Source: an uncultured beta proteobacterium
Lineage (GTDB): Bacteria > Pseudomonadota > Gammaproteobacteria > Burkholderiales > Rhodocyclaceae
Direction: 5' to 3'
DNA length: 64,000 bases
NCBI GenBank assembly: GCA_903848955.1
Contig: CAINHS010000051.1
Coordinates: 19,384-83,383 of the forward strand
Shown: positions 55,336 to 64,000 of the stretch, in pieces
How the letters are laid out: every line of letters starts with the position of its first letter
Numbering within the stretch: the first letter of the stretch is position 1
The notes under the pieces: model-generated
What the model was told of the DNA's origin: nothing
Databases searched by the model: none
What the model saw: only the letters and a program-made list of their open reading frames with translations
Made by a program: the position numbers and the translations under genes

Positions 55336-56759
55336 TGGAAATCAAGTCCATGCGTTTCAAGGCCAACGCCTCGGGCGCGTTGGTCAACACAGTCCTGCAG
55401 GGCAACCTGAAGACGTCCAAGGGCAAGTTCGTCACCCGGCGCGCCGAAACCATCAAGGAACTCGACGACTTCGAAGGGACGCGCGACGCGGCCACGGCGA
55501 TCCGCAACCGCGTCATCGACAATCTCGACCTGTGGCTGGAACGCTTCGAGCAGAAAGCGCTGGACACCGGCGCACAGGTGCTCTGGGCCAGGGACGGGGC
55601 CGAGGTCTGCCGCCTGGTGACGGAGATCGCCCTGCAGCACGGCGTGACCAAGGTCGCCAAGTCGAAGTCGATGCTCTCCGAGGAGGCCGGCCTCAACCAG
55701 GCGCTGGAAGCGGCAGGCATCCAGCCGGTGGAAACCGACCTCGGCGAATACATCCTGCAGATCGACAACAACGAACCGCCCAGCCACATCATCGCGCCGG
55801 CGGTGCACAAGAGCCTGGACCAGGTCGCCGACCTGTTTCACAAGGTGCACGGCACGCCGCGCAAAACTGAAATTCCGGCGCTGACGAGGGAAGCCCGCGA
55901 GGTGCTGCGCAGCCATTTCCTGTCGGCCGACATGGGCTTGTCCGGCGGCAACTTTCTAATCGCCGAAACCGGATCGGTGGCGCTGGTCACCAACGAGGGC
56001 AACGGCCGCATGGTGACCACCCTGCCCAAGGTGCATGTGGTGATCACCGGTATCGAGAAGGTGATTCCGACCCTGGAGGACTTGTCGACCCTGATGCGCC
56101 TGCTGCCGCGCTCGGCCACCGGTCAGCCGATCTCGAATTACGTTTCGGTTCTCACCGGGGTCAAGAAGCCCGCAGAGCACGACGGCCCCGAGCATCTCTA
56201 TTTCATCCTGGTCGACAACGGCCGCGCCGACGCGGTGGGCAGCGACTTCCACGCCATGCTGCGTTGCATCCGCTGCGGCGCCTGCATGAACCATTGCCCG
56301 GTGTATCAGACCATCGGCGGCCACGCCTACGGCTGGGTCTATCCGGGACCGATGGGCTCGATACTGACACCGCTGTATGCGGGACTCGAAAAGTCCATCG
56401 ATCTGCCGCACGCCGCCACCCTGTGCAACCAGTGCGGCGTGGTCTGCCCGGTGAAGATTCCGCTGCCAGACCTGTTGCGCAAACTGCGCGAGAAGCAGAC
56501 CGAGCGCGGCCTGCGGCCGCTGACCGAGCGCATCGGCTTGCGATTGTGGGCCTGGGCGGCGCTGCGCCCAAAAATCTACGCGCTGGGGGCGGGCTTCGGC
56601 GCACGTTATCTGAAGTGGCTGGCCGGCGGCACCGATCGCATCCGCCTGCTGCCGGCTGCCCCAGAATGGACGCTGGGCCGCGACTTCCCGGCGCCGCAGG
56701 GCAAAACCTTCCGCGAGTTGTATGCCGCGCGGCAAAAACCGGCGAAGGAAACGACATGA
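55335..56759 (+). CDS. lutB: L-lactate utilisation iron-sulfur protein LutB
   Basis: A 474-residue protein of the LutB/LldF family: N-terminal LUD domain, then a ferredoxin-type domain with CIRCGACMNHCPVY and CNQCGVVCPVKIP giving two [4Fe-4S] clusters. KSMLSEEAGLNQALE and GDNFLIAETG-type SGGNFLIAETGSVALVTNEG are typical. Middle gene of lutABC and overlapping lutC by 4 bases. Confidence 0.94.
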   Translation: MEIKSMRFKANASGALVNTVLQGNLKTSKGKFVTRRAETIKELDDFEGTRDAATAIRNRVIDNLDLWLERFEQKALDTGAQVLWARDGAEVCRLVTEIALQHGVTKVAKSKSMLSEEAGLNQALEAAGIQPVETDLGEYILQIDNNEPPSHIIAPAVHKSLDQVADLFHKVHGTPRKTEIPALTREAREVLRSHFLSADMGLSGGNFLIAETGSVALVTNEGNGRMVTTLPKVHVVITGIEKVIPTLEDLSTLMRLLPRSATGQPISNYVSVLTGVKKPAEHDGPEHLYFILVDNGRADAVGSDFHAMLRCIRCGACMNHCPVYQTIGGHAYGWVYPGPMGSILTPLYAGLEKSIDLPHAATLCNQCGVVCPVKIPLPDLLRKLREKQTERGLRPLTERIGLRLWAWAALRPKIYALGAGFGARYLKWLAGGTDRIRLLPAAPEWTLGRDFPAPQGKTFRELYAARQKPAKETT

Positions 56760-57415
56760 GTTCCCGCGAAGACATCCTCGGCCGCGTGCGTGCCAATCTC
56801 CATCGTGGCGCCACCAATGCCGCCGCCGCCCGTGAGGATATCCTGGCCGCCCTGTCAAACCGCAGTCACGGCCCGAAACCGGCCATCGACGGCAGTCCGC
56901 AAGCCCTGCTGGAGCGCTTCCGGCTCAAGTCGGAACAGCAGTCGACCACGGCAGACATCGTCGCCGGGGAGTCCGACGTCCCCGCTGCGATCGCCCGTTA
57001 TCTCACCACCATGAGCCTGCCCAAATCGGCCGTCGCCTGGCCGTCGCTGGCGGCGCTGGACTGGGCGGCTGCGGGTCTCAAGGTTGATGGCCGCGGCGCC
57101 CGCGATGCCGATCCGGTAGGCATCACCGGCTGCTTCTGCGCCATCGCCGAAACCGGCACGCTGATGCTCTGCTCCTCCGCCGATACACCCGCCACCGTCA
57201 GTCTTCTGCCCGAAACGCACATCGCCATCGTCAATGCTTCACGCATATTGCCCTGCATGGAAGACGCGTGGGCGTTGGCGAGGAAGGAACTGGGCGTGCT
57301 GCCCCGAGCAGTGAACTTCATCTCCGGCCCCTCGCGCACCGGCGACATCGAGCAGACCGTGGTACTCGGCGCCCACGGGCCTTACCGGGTGCATCTGGTG
57401 ATCGTCGCGGACTGA
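56756..57415 (+). CDS. lutC: L-lactate utilisation protein LutC
   Basis: A 219-residue LUD-domain protein. The conserved end GPSRTGDIEQTVVLGAHGP and the ITGCFCAIAETGTLML strand are present. It works with LutA and LutB in converting L-lactate to pyruvate; its separate chemistry is not settled. The ATG lies within the lutB stop region. The thioredoxin-like gene starts one base after its stop. Confidence 0.92.
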   Translation: MSSREDILGRVRANLHRGATNAAAAREDILAALSNRSHGPKPAIDGSPQALLERFRLKSEQQSTTADIVAGESDVPAAIARYLTTMSLPKSAVAWPSLAALDWAAAGLKVDGRGARDADPVGITGCFCAIAETGTLMLCSSADTPATVSLLPETHIAIVNASRILPCMEDAWALARKELGVLPRAVNFISGPSRTGDIEQTVVLGAHGPYRVHLVIVAD

Positions 57416-57416
57416 A

Positions 57417-58433
57417 ATGCGCCGCCTGCTGGCAAGCGTCGCACTGATCTTCGCCCTGTCGCCGGCGCTCTGCGTCGCTGCGGAAACTCCGGCGCAGATC
57501 GACGACGAAATCCTGCCGCCCGTGTTTGTCGAAACCCTGCTCGAACTGCCCGACGATGCCGCACAGGCCGCCAGGTCAGGCAAGCGCCTGCTGCTGTATT
57601 TCGGTCAGGCGGGTTGCCCTTACTGCAAGGAACTGCTGCAGACCAACTTCACGCAGAAGGCCATCGCCGACAAGGCGGCCCGATATTTTCTGCCGATCGC
57701 CTTGAATATCTTCGGCGACCGCGAAATCACCTGGTTCGATGGCAAGGTCCGCAGCGAGAAGGAATTCGCCCGGTATCTCAAGGTGCAGTTCACGCCCACG
57801 CTGCTGCTGCTCGACGAAAAGGGCGGCATCATTGCCCGCATCAACGGCTACTACCCGCCGCATCGATTTTCCGCTGCGCTCGACTACTCGGCGCAGCGGC
57901 TGGAGGGCACGCTGTCGTTTGCCGAGCACATGAAGCGTGTGCCGCAAACAGGCGCCAGCGCCACACTCAACGAGCAGACCTTCTTCGTCAAGCCGCCCTT
58001 CGACCTGGCCCGCAAGCCGGGCGGCAAGCCCCTGGCCGTGCTGTTCGAGACGCGCCATTGCGCGCCCTGCGACGAATTGCACAAGGAAGGCTTCAAACGC
58101 GACAAGACGCGGTTGGCGATGACGCGCTTCGACGTCGCGCGCTTTTCGCTGTCAGGCCGCGAAGCCCTCATCACACCGGACGGGCGCAGCACGAACGCCG
58201 CAGCCTGGGGCCGGCAGCTCGGCATCAGCTACACGCCGAGCGTGGTTTTCTTCGATGACCGGGGCCGGGAAGTGTTCCGGCTGGAAGCCTACCTGCGCCC
58301 CTTCCATTTCGCTTCGGCCTTCGAGTATGTCGGCAGCGGCGCCTACCGCAAGGAGCCGGAGTTTCAACGCTTTCTGCAGAACAAGGCCGGGCGCATGAAG
58401 GAGTCCGGCGAGAAGCTGGAACTCTGGAAGTAG
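57417..58433 (+). CDS. Periplasmic protein with two thioredoxin folds
   Basis: A 338-residue exported protein. A signal peptide (ASVALIFALSPALCVAAE) precedes two thioredoxin-like domains: the first has CPYC at C67-C70 (YFGQAGCPYCKELLQTNF) and resembles SoxW; the second has CAPC at C215-C218 (FETRHCAPCDELHKEGF). Each is followed by the cis-Pro strand (QFTPTLLLLDEKG; SYTPSVVFFDDRG). A thiol-disulfide reductase or carrier role is inferred. It is the fourth gene of the lut operon. Confidence 0.85.
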   Translation: MRRLLASVALIFALSPALCVAAETPAQIDDEILPPVFVETLLELPDDAAQAARSGKRLLLYFGQAGCPYCKELLQTNFTQKAIADKAARYFLPIALNIFGDREITWFDGKVRSEKEFARYLKVQFTPTLLLLDEKGGIIARINGYYPPHRFSAALDYSAQRLEGTLSFAEHMKRVPQTGASATLNEQTFFVKPPFDLARKPGGKPLAVLFETRHCAPCDELHKEGFKRDKTRLAMTRFDVARFSLSGREALITPDGRSTNAAAWGRQLGISYTPSVVFFDDRGREVFRLEAYLRPFHFASAFEYVGSGAYRKEPEFQRFLQNKAGRMKESGEKLELWK

Positions 58434-58457
58434 CGCAAGCCTTGCGCCTCCTGCCAT

Positions 58458-61148
58458 TCAGCCCTTCCTGGCGCGCCAGCGTTTCTCCATCTCGATGATG
58501 GCCATCGCCGCCAGTGCGATGGCGGCGATCTCGCCCCAGGCGCGGGCGCTGACCGGAGCGGTGGCGAATGCCGCATTGAGCGGCGCCCAGTAGGTGATCG
58601 CCAGCTGCAGCGCGCACTGCAGGCCGGTGCCCCACCACACCCACGGGTTGGAAAATGCGGCGACCGCAGTGACCGGCAGTCGCAGCGAGCGGCAGCTGAA
58701 AAGATAGACGATCTCGATGGCGACGAACATGTTCATGGCGATGGTGCGTGCCTCCGCCATCGGCTGGCCGCGCTCCAGCGCCAGCAGGAACATGCCGAAG
58801 GATGCGGCCAGCATCAGGACCCCGACCAGCACCACGCGCCCGATCAGCACCGCATCGAGTACCGGCGCCCGCGGCGGCCGCGGCGGCCGCTGCATGATGC
58901 CGCGTTCCGCCGGCTCGAAGGCCAGCGGCAGGCCGAGCAGAACGGCAGTGGTCATGTTGATCCAGAGAATCTGCAGCGGCGTGATCGGCAGTGTGACGCC
59001 GGCGACGATGGCGGCAAGGATGACCAGGCCTTCGCCGAAGTTGGTCGGCAGGGTCCAGGTGATGAATTTCACCAGGTTGTCATAAATGCCGCGCCCCTCT
59101 TCGACCGCCGCTTCGATGGTGGCAAAGTTGTCGTCGGTGAGCACCATGGCCGCCGCTTCCTTGGCGACGTCGGTGCCGCCCATGCCCATGGCGATGCCGA
59201 TGTCGGCCTGCTTCAGCGCCGGGGCATCGTTCACGCCATCGCCGGTCATGGCCACCACCTCGCCCTCGGCCTGCAGCGCGCGCACCAGGCGCAGCTTCTG
59301 TTCCGGTTCAACGCGGGCGAAAACATTGATGCCGGCTGCGGCGGCCTTGAGCGCTGCATCGTCGAGCAGGGCCAGATCACGGCCGGTCAGCACCCGGGCT
59401 GTGCGGCCATCCTCGACGATGCCGATCTGCCCGGCGATCGCCCGCGCCGTCTCGGCATGATCGCCGGTGATCATGGTCACCCGGATGCCGGCGGCATGGC
59501 AGGCGCGTACCGCACTGACGGCGCGCAGCCGCGGCGGATCGATCATGCCGGCCAGGCCGAGAAACACCAGGCCGGTACCGATCGTGGCTTCGTCCAGCAC
59601 CTCACCGGCCGCCGGATGCCCGCGCGCCAGAGCCAGCACCCTCAGGCCGCGCGCCGCCATGAGACGGGCTGATTCTTCCAGCGCCGCGCAGTCGAGCCGG
59701 GCTTCGCTGCCGTCAGCCGCCAGCATGCTGCGGCAGGCAGGCAGCAGCCTTTCTATGGCGCCCTTGACGTAGGTCACCGGCACGCCTTCAACGATGTGCA
59801 GGGTGGCCATGGTCTGTCGTGCCGAATCGAAGGGCAGTTCGTCGCGACGCGGAAAGAGATTGCGCAGCGTCGTTTCATCCAGCCCCCCCTTGCGCGCCAC
59901 CACCAGCAGCGCCGCCTCGGTCGGGTCACCGGTAATCTGCCATTGCCGGTTCTCGTGATACAGCGCGGCATCGTTGCACAGCACGCCCGCCAGCAGGGCT
60001 TCGCGCAATGCGCCGGCGACTTCCGTCGCTGCCCCGGCCTGGTACAGGCTTCCTTCCGGCGCATAGCCCTGGCCGCTGACACTGAAGGCTTCGCCACCGA
60101 CCCGCAGTTCGGTCACCGTCATGGCGTTTTCGGTCAGCGTACCGGTCTTGTCGGAACAGATCACCGTGGTGCTGCCCAAGGCTTCCACCGCCGGCAGTTG
60201 GCGGATGATGGCGCGGCGCCTGGCCATGCGGCTGACACCGATCGCCAGCGTGATGCTCATGGCCGCCGGCAGCCCCTCGGGAATCGCGCCGACAGCCAGC
60301 GCCACGGCGGCCATCAGCATCTCCGTCATGGATTCGCCACGCATCACGCCGACGACGAAGGTCAGCGCGGCGAGACCGAGAATCACCCATAGCAGCAGAC
60401 CGGCGAACTCGCCCATCTTCTTCGTCAACGGCGTGGCGATCTCGGGAGCGTTGGCGATCAGGGTCGATATCCGCCCGGTTTCGGTGGCGTCTGCGGTGGC
60501 GATCACCAGACCGCGGCCCTGACCGGCCACCACGGTAGTGCCGGCATAGGCCATGTTGCGGCGGTCGGCGAGCGGGGTATCGGCGGGCAGTTCGTTGAAA
60601 TGCTTGTCGATGGGGGCGGCCTCGCCGGTGAGCTGAGCCTCGATGGTGCGCAACTGCTTGCCGGAGAGGATGCGAAGATCGGCCGGCACCTTGTCTCCGG
60701 CGGCAAGTCCGACGACATCACCGGGCACCAGATGCACCGCATCCATGCGCCGCTGCCTGCCGCCGCGCAATACCGTGACATCGGTCGCCAGGGCGCGTGC
60801 CAACGCCGCCAGCGCCGCCTCGGCCTTGCCTTCCTGCAGGTAGCCGATGGCCGCGTTGACCAGCACCACGCCGAAGATGACCGAGCTGTCGACCCATTCG
60901 CCGAGGCCGGCGGTGACGGTGCCGGCACCGATCAGCACCAGCACCAGCGGTTGCGTCAACTGACCGAGAAAACGCCTCAGCGCACTGCGCCCGGCCTTTT
61001 CACGGAGGCGGTTGGGTCCATGGCGCAACAGCCGCGCAGCGGCTTCGTCTTCCGCCAGGCCCAGTTCCGCGTCGGCGCCGTGGCGGTCAAGGGCATCGGC
61101 CGCCGACAAGGCGTGCCAATGAACGACGGGAACAGGTTCGGGAATCAT
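58458..61148 (-). CDS. P-type cation-transporting ATPase (P2-type)
   Basis: An 896-residue ion pump. Phosphorylation Asp D333 in VICSDKTGTLTENAMTV; actuator motif LTGEAAPIDK (TGEA instead of TGES); ion-site helix with PEGLP (290-294), typical of Ca2+-type P2 ATPases; hinge MTGDGVNDAPALKQADIGIAMG. The N-terminal cation-ATPase domain starts HALSAADALD. Ca2+ or another divalent/monovalent cation is likely, but the exact ion is not determined by sequence. Convergent with the thioredoxin-like gene; unrelated neighbours. Confidence 0.92.
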   Translation of the reverse strand: MIPEPVPVVHWHALSAADALDRHGADAELGLAEDEAAARLLRHGPNRLREKAGRSALRRFLGQLTQPLVLVLIGAGTVTAGLGEWVDSSVIFGVVLVNAAIGYLQEGKAEAALAALARALATDVTVLRGGRQRRMDAVHLVPGDVVGLAAGDKVPADLRILSGKQLRTIEAQLTGEAAPIDKHFNELPADTPLADRRNMAYAGTTVVAGQGRGLVIATADATETGRISTLIANAPEIATPLTKKMGEFAGLLLWVILGLAALTFVVGVMRGESMTEMLMAAVALAVGAIPEGLPAAMSITLAIGVSRMARRRAIIRQLPAVEALGSTTVICSDKTGTLTENAMTVTELRVGGEAFSVSGQGYAPEGSLYQAGAATEVAGALREALLAGVLCNDAALYHENRQWQITGDPTEAALLVVARKGGLDETTLRNLFPRRDELPFDSARQTMATLHIVEGVPVTYVKGAIERLLPACRSMLAADGSEARLDCAALEESARLMAARGLRVLALARGHPAAGEVLDEATIGTGLVFLGLAGMIDPPRLRAVSAVRACHAAGIRVTMITGDHAETARAIAGQIGIVEDGRTARVLTGRDLALLDDAALKAAAAGINVFARVEPEQKLRLVRALQAEGEVVAMTGDGVNDAPALKQADIGIAMGMGGTDVAKEAAAMVLTDDNFATIEAAVEEGRGIYDNLVKFITWTLPTNFGEGLVILAAIVAGVTLPITPLQILWINMTTAVLLGLPLAFEPAERGIMQRPPRPPRAPVLDAVLIGRVVLVGVLMLAASFGMFLLALERGQPMAEARTIAMNMFVAIEIVYLFSCRSLRLPVTAVAAFSNPWVWWGTGLQCALQLAITYWAPLNAAFATAPVSARAWGEIAAIALAAMAIIEMEKRWRARKG

Positions 61149-61257
61149 GAAGTTGGCGCGGCCCGGCCGATTCTGAAATGGCAGAGTCGGGCGCCGGGAA
61201 TTGCACCACGCCGCAGACGAACGCTACCGCCTGTGCCCGGATCCGGCGCCCACCTCT

Positions 61258-63438
61258 TCAGAGGAAATCCCAGCGATAGCCTGCGTAGTAATAGGTGCCG
61301 TTCGACCGGCCAGGGCTGGTTCCTGCGGTTTTGACCTCACGCTCGTAGTTGGCCTCGGCCTCGAAACTGATGTTGTTCCTGAACCGATATACGCCCCGCA
61401 GTATCGGATTGACGCGGGTCAGATGCTCGCCGTCGCTGCGATTCTGGGTGTAGTAACGCAGCGAGGTGTGAATCTGCCAGTCGTCGTTGGGGCGGGCGAC
61501 GTGTGTGGCCGAATACGACTGGGCGGAATAGGTTGTTGCTGCCGTCGTGTGCTTGGCATCGATCTGACTGCCGCTAAGCACCAGCATATCCTGTGAGAAG
61601 AGGATTTCGTTGCCGATGCCGCGCACGGTGTAGACCAGCGTATTGCCCGTGCCGGCCACCGCTGCGACTGCCGTGGGAAGGCTGGAGGAGGCCTCGGTCG
61701 TGCGCAGGTTGCTGACCTGGAAATCACCGCCCACCTGCCACTTCGGGGTTAGCGGATGCATCAGTCCGACGGATAGCATGTTGGCCATGGGAGTAATGTG
61801 GACGATGTCGTCGCGGATCGCACGATCAGCCAGACCGGCGGTCAGCGAACTTACCGTGGAGCCAAACTGGGTATCGACGGCCGACGTCAACAACAGCACC
61901 GGGGTACGCCGGCGGTCGACGGTCAGGTAGAGGTTGGTGCCGGCCTCGGTCGTCCAGTTGGCCTGCAGCATGGCGATGTTGAGCGCGTTGAACGACACGT
62001 CGTAATCGAGCAGGGCGTAGAGATTCTTCCTGGCATCGAAAAAGCGGGCTTCGACGCCCACGGCGCGGCGGTCCAGCTTGCCCTCGGCGCGTTGCTCGAT
62101 GGCGAAGACGCTGCCGCCCCAACTGTCGGGCATGGATTGCATGTCGATGCTGGCGCCGTAGAAATTCTTCTTGTAGGGACTATTGAATTCGACGACGTCG
62201 CCGGCGACCGCGTTCAGTTTCCATGTCGGGTTGAGGTTGTAACCAACCAGTCCGCCGTCGAAACGGCCAAGAATGCCGCCTCCGTTCCCGGTCTGCCGTC
62301 CAAGTCGGGCGAGGTAGCCGTAGTCGCGGTTCGACTGCTCGAAATAGGCGGCATTGAGGCGGTTGTAGTTGGGCTTCGTCGGATTCTGGTAGTAGATCGT
62401 ATCGACATCGCGCACCACGACCCGGTTGTCGGTCGATTCGGTGCGGCGCCGCATGGAGAGATCAAAATTTGAAATCAGCGTGTTTTGCACCGTCCGGTTG
62501 ATCGTCTGGCCATTGATCAGTTCCTCGAACTGCTGTCCGGCGTTGAGCACGGTCACCCGCACAGGATCAATGATGGTGCTCGAACGGCCATGGGACCGGT
62601 ATTGCGAAAAGCCACCGGAGACCATCCAGCCGGTGTCCTCCTGGCGCCGTGCCGGTCGCGCTGAGGCTTCAGCCGCGGGGACGGCGCCAAGCTTGGCGAT
62701 GCGCTCGCGGACTCGTGCGGCGCCATCGCCTTGCGGATACTGCTTCAGGTAAAGCTCGTATTCGGCCTTGGCCTTGGCCGCCTCGCCACTGCGCTCGCGG
62801 GCCAGGCCGATCAGTTCCTGCGCCTCCTGGGTCGCAGCATTGGGCGGCAGGCCGAGAAGCGAATTGAGCGTCTCCACTGCCACGCCGGTGTCGCCACGGC
62901 CCAGCGCGTCCTTGGCTCTTGCGAGCTGATCGCCGGCCCGATGTTCGACATCGTCGGAAGCCCCCAGTCTCGGCAGCGACGGCAGTTTGCCGGCAGGTGC
63001 GGAAATGATGATGCTGCGATTGTCACGTCCCTGCCGCACCCGGTAGGTGGTCGACTCGGGGAAATTCACCAGTAGCGAAGAATCCGGTTCCGGATAATGC
63101 ACCGAGACCCCGGACGCGAGTTCGCCGCGCGGCACGGTCTTGGTTTCGGGAACAGTTGAAGTCGTGGGCGTTACAACCGAGGCATCCTCTCTCAGCAATT
63201 GCAGATAGACGTTCAGGGCGTGTCCGCCGGCCGGCGGCGAGTGCCTCAGATACTGTACCGGCGTAACGAAACGGATCGAGATTTCGGCATCCTCGCCGAC
63301 GCGTTGCACATCGATCCGGTCGATGACCTGGGCCTGGGCAAAGACGGGCGACGTCATTCCGGCGAGGACCAGGGCAACCCGGGCTGCCACGGTCTTGTTC
63401 CACGATTCAATCCGGCTTGCCTTGCAAACGTAACTCAT
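61258..63438 (-). CDS. TPR and outer-membrane beta-barrel protein next to multihaem cytochrome
   Basis: A 726-residue exported protein. The leader peptide ends near VFAQA (residue ~36). A beta-rich N-terminal domain (QVIDRIDVQRVGEDAEISIR, up to ~165) resembles AMIN-type domains; residues ~170-260 are TPR-like helices (RAKDALGRGDTGVAVETLNS, AKAEYELYLKQYPQGDGAAR); the remaining ~450 residues are alternating strands ending AGYRWDFL, as in outer-membrane barrels. It lies 55 bases downstream of the multihaem gene on the same strand. A pore or anchor for that cytochrome is inferred, not shown. Confidence 0.75.
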   Translation of the reverse strand: MSYVCKASRIESWNKTVAARVALVLAGMTSPVFAQAQVIDRIDVQRVGEDAEISIRFVTPVQYLRHSPPAGGHALNVYLQLLREDASVVTPTTSTVPETKTVPRGELASGVSVHYPEPDSSLLVNFPESTTYRVRQGRDNRSIIISAPAGKLPSLPRLGASDDVEHRAGDQLARAKDALGRGDTGVAVETLNSLLGLPPNAATQEAQELIGLARERSGEAAKAKAEYELYLKQYPQGDGAARVRERIAKLGAVPAAEASARPARRQEDTGWMVSGGFSQYRSHGRSSTIIDPVRVTVLNAGQQFEELINGQTINRTVQNTLISNFDLSMRRRTESTDNRVVVRDVDTIYYQNPTKPNYNRLNAAYFEQSNRDYGYLARLGRQTGNGGGILGRFDGGLVGYNLNPTWKLNAVAGDVVEFNSPYKKNFYGASIDMQSMPDSWGGSVFAIEQRAEGKLDRRAVGVEARFFDARKNLYALLDYDVSFNALNIAMLQANWTTEAGTNLYLTVDRRRTPVLLLTSAVDTQFGSTVSSLTAGLADRAIRDDIVHITPMANMLSVGLMHPLTPKWQVGGDFQVSNLRTTEASSSLPTAVAAVAGTGNTLVYTVRGIGNEILFSQDMLVLSGSQIDAKHTTAATTYSAQSYSATHVARPNDDWQIHTSLRYYTQNRSDGEHLTRVNPILRGVYRFRNNISFEAEANYEREVKTAGTSPGRSNGTYYYAGYRWDFL

Positions 63439-63493
63439 TTGTTTATTGCCCCCATAGCTGTTTCAGTTTATCAAATCCGGCTGGTACCCCAGA

Positions 63494-64000
63494 CTACTTG
63501 TTGAACGTCCGCGTGTTGTGGCAGCCACTGGCGTCGCACGAGGCCGTGGTCGTCGGATGCTTGCGCGGTTTGCCACTGGCAAAAACACCGTTGTGGCAGG
63601 TGGCGCAGGTACCGGGCGCAACGATGCTGTGATTCATTGTTGCCGAACCCCAGGAGGTGGTCGACCGGTGGCATCCGTCGCACGAAGTAAGTGTCGGCAT
63701 ATGGTTCCCTGGCTTGCCGGAGGCCGTGGTGCCGTTGTGACAGGTCGCACAGGTGCCCGGGGCGACGCTGCTGTGATTCATCGTCGCCGGTATCCATCCT
63801 GTGGTGCGGTGGCAACTGTCGCAAGACGACGAGGTGACGACGTGACCCGACTTCTTGCCGGAGGCCGTGGTGCCGTTGTGGCAGGTCGCACAGGTGCCCG
63901 GAGCGACGCTGCTGTGATTCATCGTCGCCGGGATCCATCCTGTGGTGCGGTGGCAGGAGTCGCAAGACGACGAGGTGACGACGTGACCCGACTTCTTGCC
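63494..64000 (-). CDS. Tandem-repeat multihaem c-type cytochrome, C-terminal fragment
   Basis: The last 168 residues of a gene that continues past the window end. They consist of 47-residue modules with two CxxCH haem sites each (CDSCH and CATCH; in the third module CDGCH and CATCH) and a final variant CDASGCH, a CX4CH site. Seven haem sites are visible. Each module also has two further His (in SGHVV/GNHMP and MNHSS), which could be the distal ligands. Modules one and two are almost identical. The protein is presumably periplasmic or on the cell surface and carries electrons. The signal peptide and total number of modules lie outside. Confidence 0.88.
   Translation of the reverse strand, partial: GKKSGHVVTSSSCDSCHRTTGWIPATMNHSSVAPGTCATCHNGTTASGKKSGHVVTSSSCDSCHRTTGWIPATMNHSSVAPGTCATCHNGTTASGKPGNHMPTLTSCDGCHRSTTSWGSATMNHSIVAPGTCATCHNGVFASGKPRKHPTTTASCDASGCHNTRTFNK
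63712..64000. repeat. 141-bp tandem repeats of the multihaem gene
   Basis: The segment 63841-63981 is repeated 141 bases earlier with a handful of base differences from 63712 to 63840, and its start recurs at 63982-64000. One cluster of three adjacent differences changes a TCC codon to AGT, both serine, which shows that the protein sequence is held while the DNA drifts. Confidence 0.85.

Noticed and set aside
63712..64000. CRISPR-like array because of regular repetition
   Set aside because: The repeats are contiguous, 141 bases long, in frame and encode haem-binding motifs; no spacers.

Overview
The window is GC-rich (clearly above 60% by eye) chromosomal DNA of a Gram-negative bacterium, most likely a betaproteobacterium close to Rhodocyclales. 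The reasons are the gene complement (PilSR, AlgZR, HemCDXY, an AlgP/HctB-type histone-like protein, LutABC, paired 2-oxoacid:ferredoxin oxidoreductases, multihaem cytochrome) and the protein sequences themselves. I see no phage, insertion sequence, CRISPR array or rRNA operon, and one tRNA (Pro-CGG).

Layout. 1-8.3 kb: the end of a hydrogenase-4-like membrane module (hyfB, start of hyfC), a SulP anion transporter with an unusual insert, a cobalamin adenosyltransferase, then an overlapping trio on the minus strand: GT39 glycosyltransferase, decaprenyl-phosphate phosphoribosyltransferase-like UbiA protein, cyclic-nucleotide-binding protein. 8.3-21 kb: aroG, then a four-gene 2-oxoacid oxidoreductase (gamma, alpha, beta, and a GltD-like flavoprotein fused to a two-cluster ferredoxin), a Slam-like outer-membrane protein with a FecR/DUF2135/TbpB-like-barrel partner, a TusE/DsrC-like protein, and iorAB. 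21-28 kb: folD, hemF and hemCDXY, pbpG. 28-34 kb: patatin phospholipase, maeB, an aminotransferase, a Lys/Ala/Pro-rich histone-like protein.

34.6-48 kb: pilS-pilR-ampD, a small PP0621-type membrane protein, tRNA-Pro, ispB, algZ-algR divergent from argH, a Ser/Thr kinase fused to a cyclic-nucleotide-binding domain, a fructosamine kinase-like protein, grxD (with an IscR-type site), methyltransferase plus apaG, and a membrane adenylate cyclase. 48-57.5 kb: an orphan sensor kinase, a type IV pilin-like gene behind a strong sigma-54 promoter candidate, proB-obg-rpmA-rplU, and an IclR regulator divergent from lutABC. 57.4-64 kb: a double-thioredoxin-fold protein, a P-type cation ATPase, and an unfinished pair made of a TPR/outer-membrane-barrel protein and a tandem-repeat multihaem cytochrome that runs off the window.

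Most promising for undescribed biology: (1) the multihaem repeat protein plus TPR-barrel at 61.2-64.0 kb, which has seven haem sites in the visible 168 residues and matching numbers of spare histidines; (2) the Slam/FecR-barrel pair at 14.3-17.7 kb; (3) the cAMP-type signalling set (cyclase, kinase-cNBD fusion, free cNBD); (4) the GltD::ferredoxin fusion in the 2-oxoacid oxidoreductase; (5) regulatory sites linking PilR to the pilin gene and IscR to grxD.
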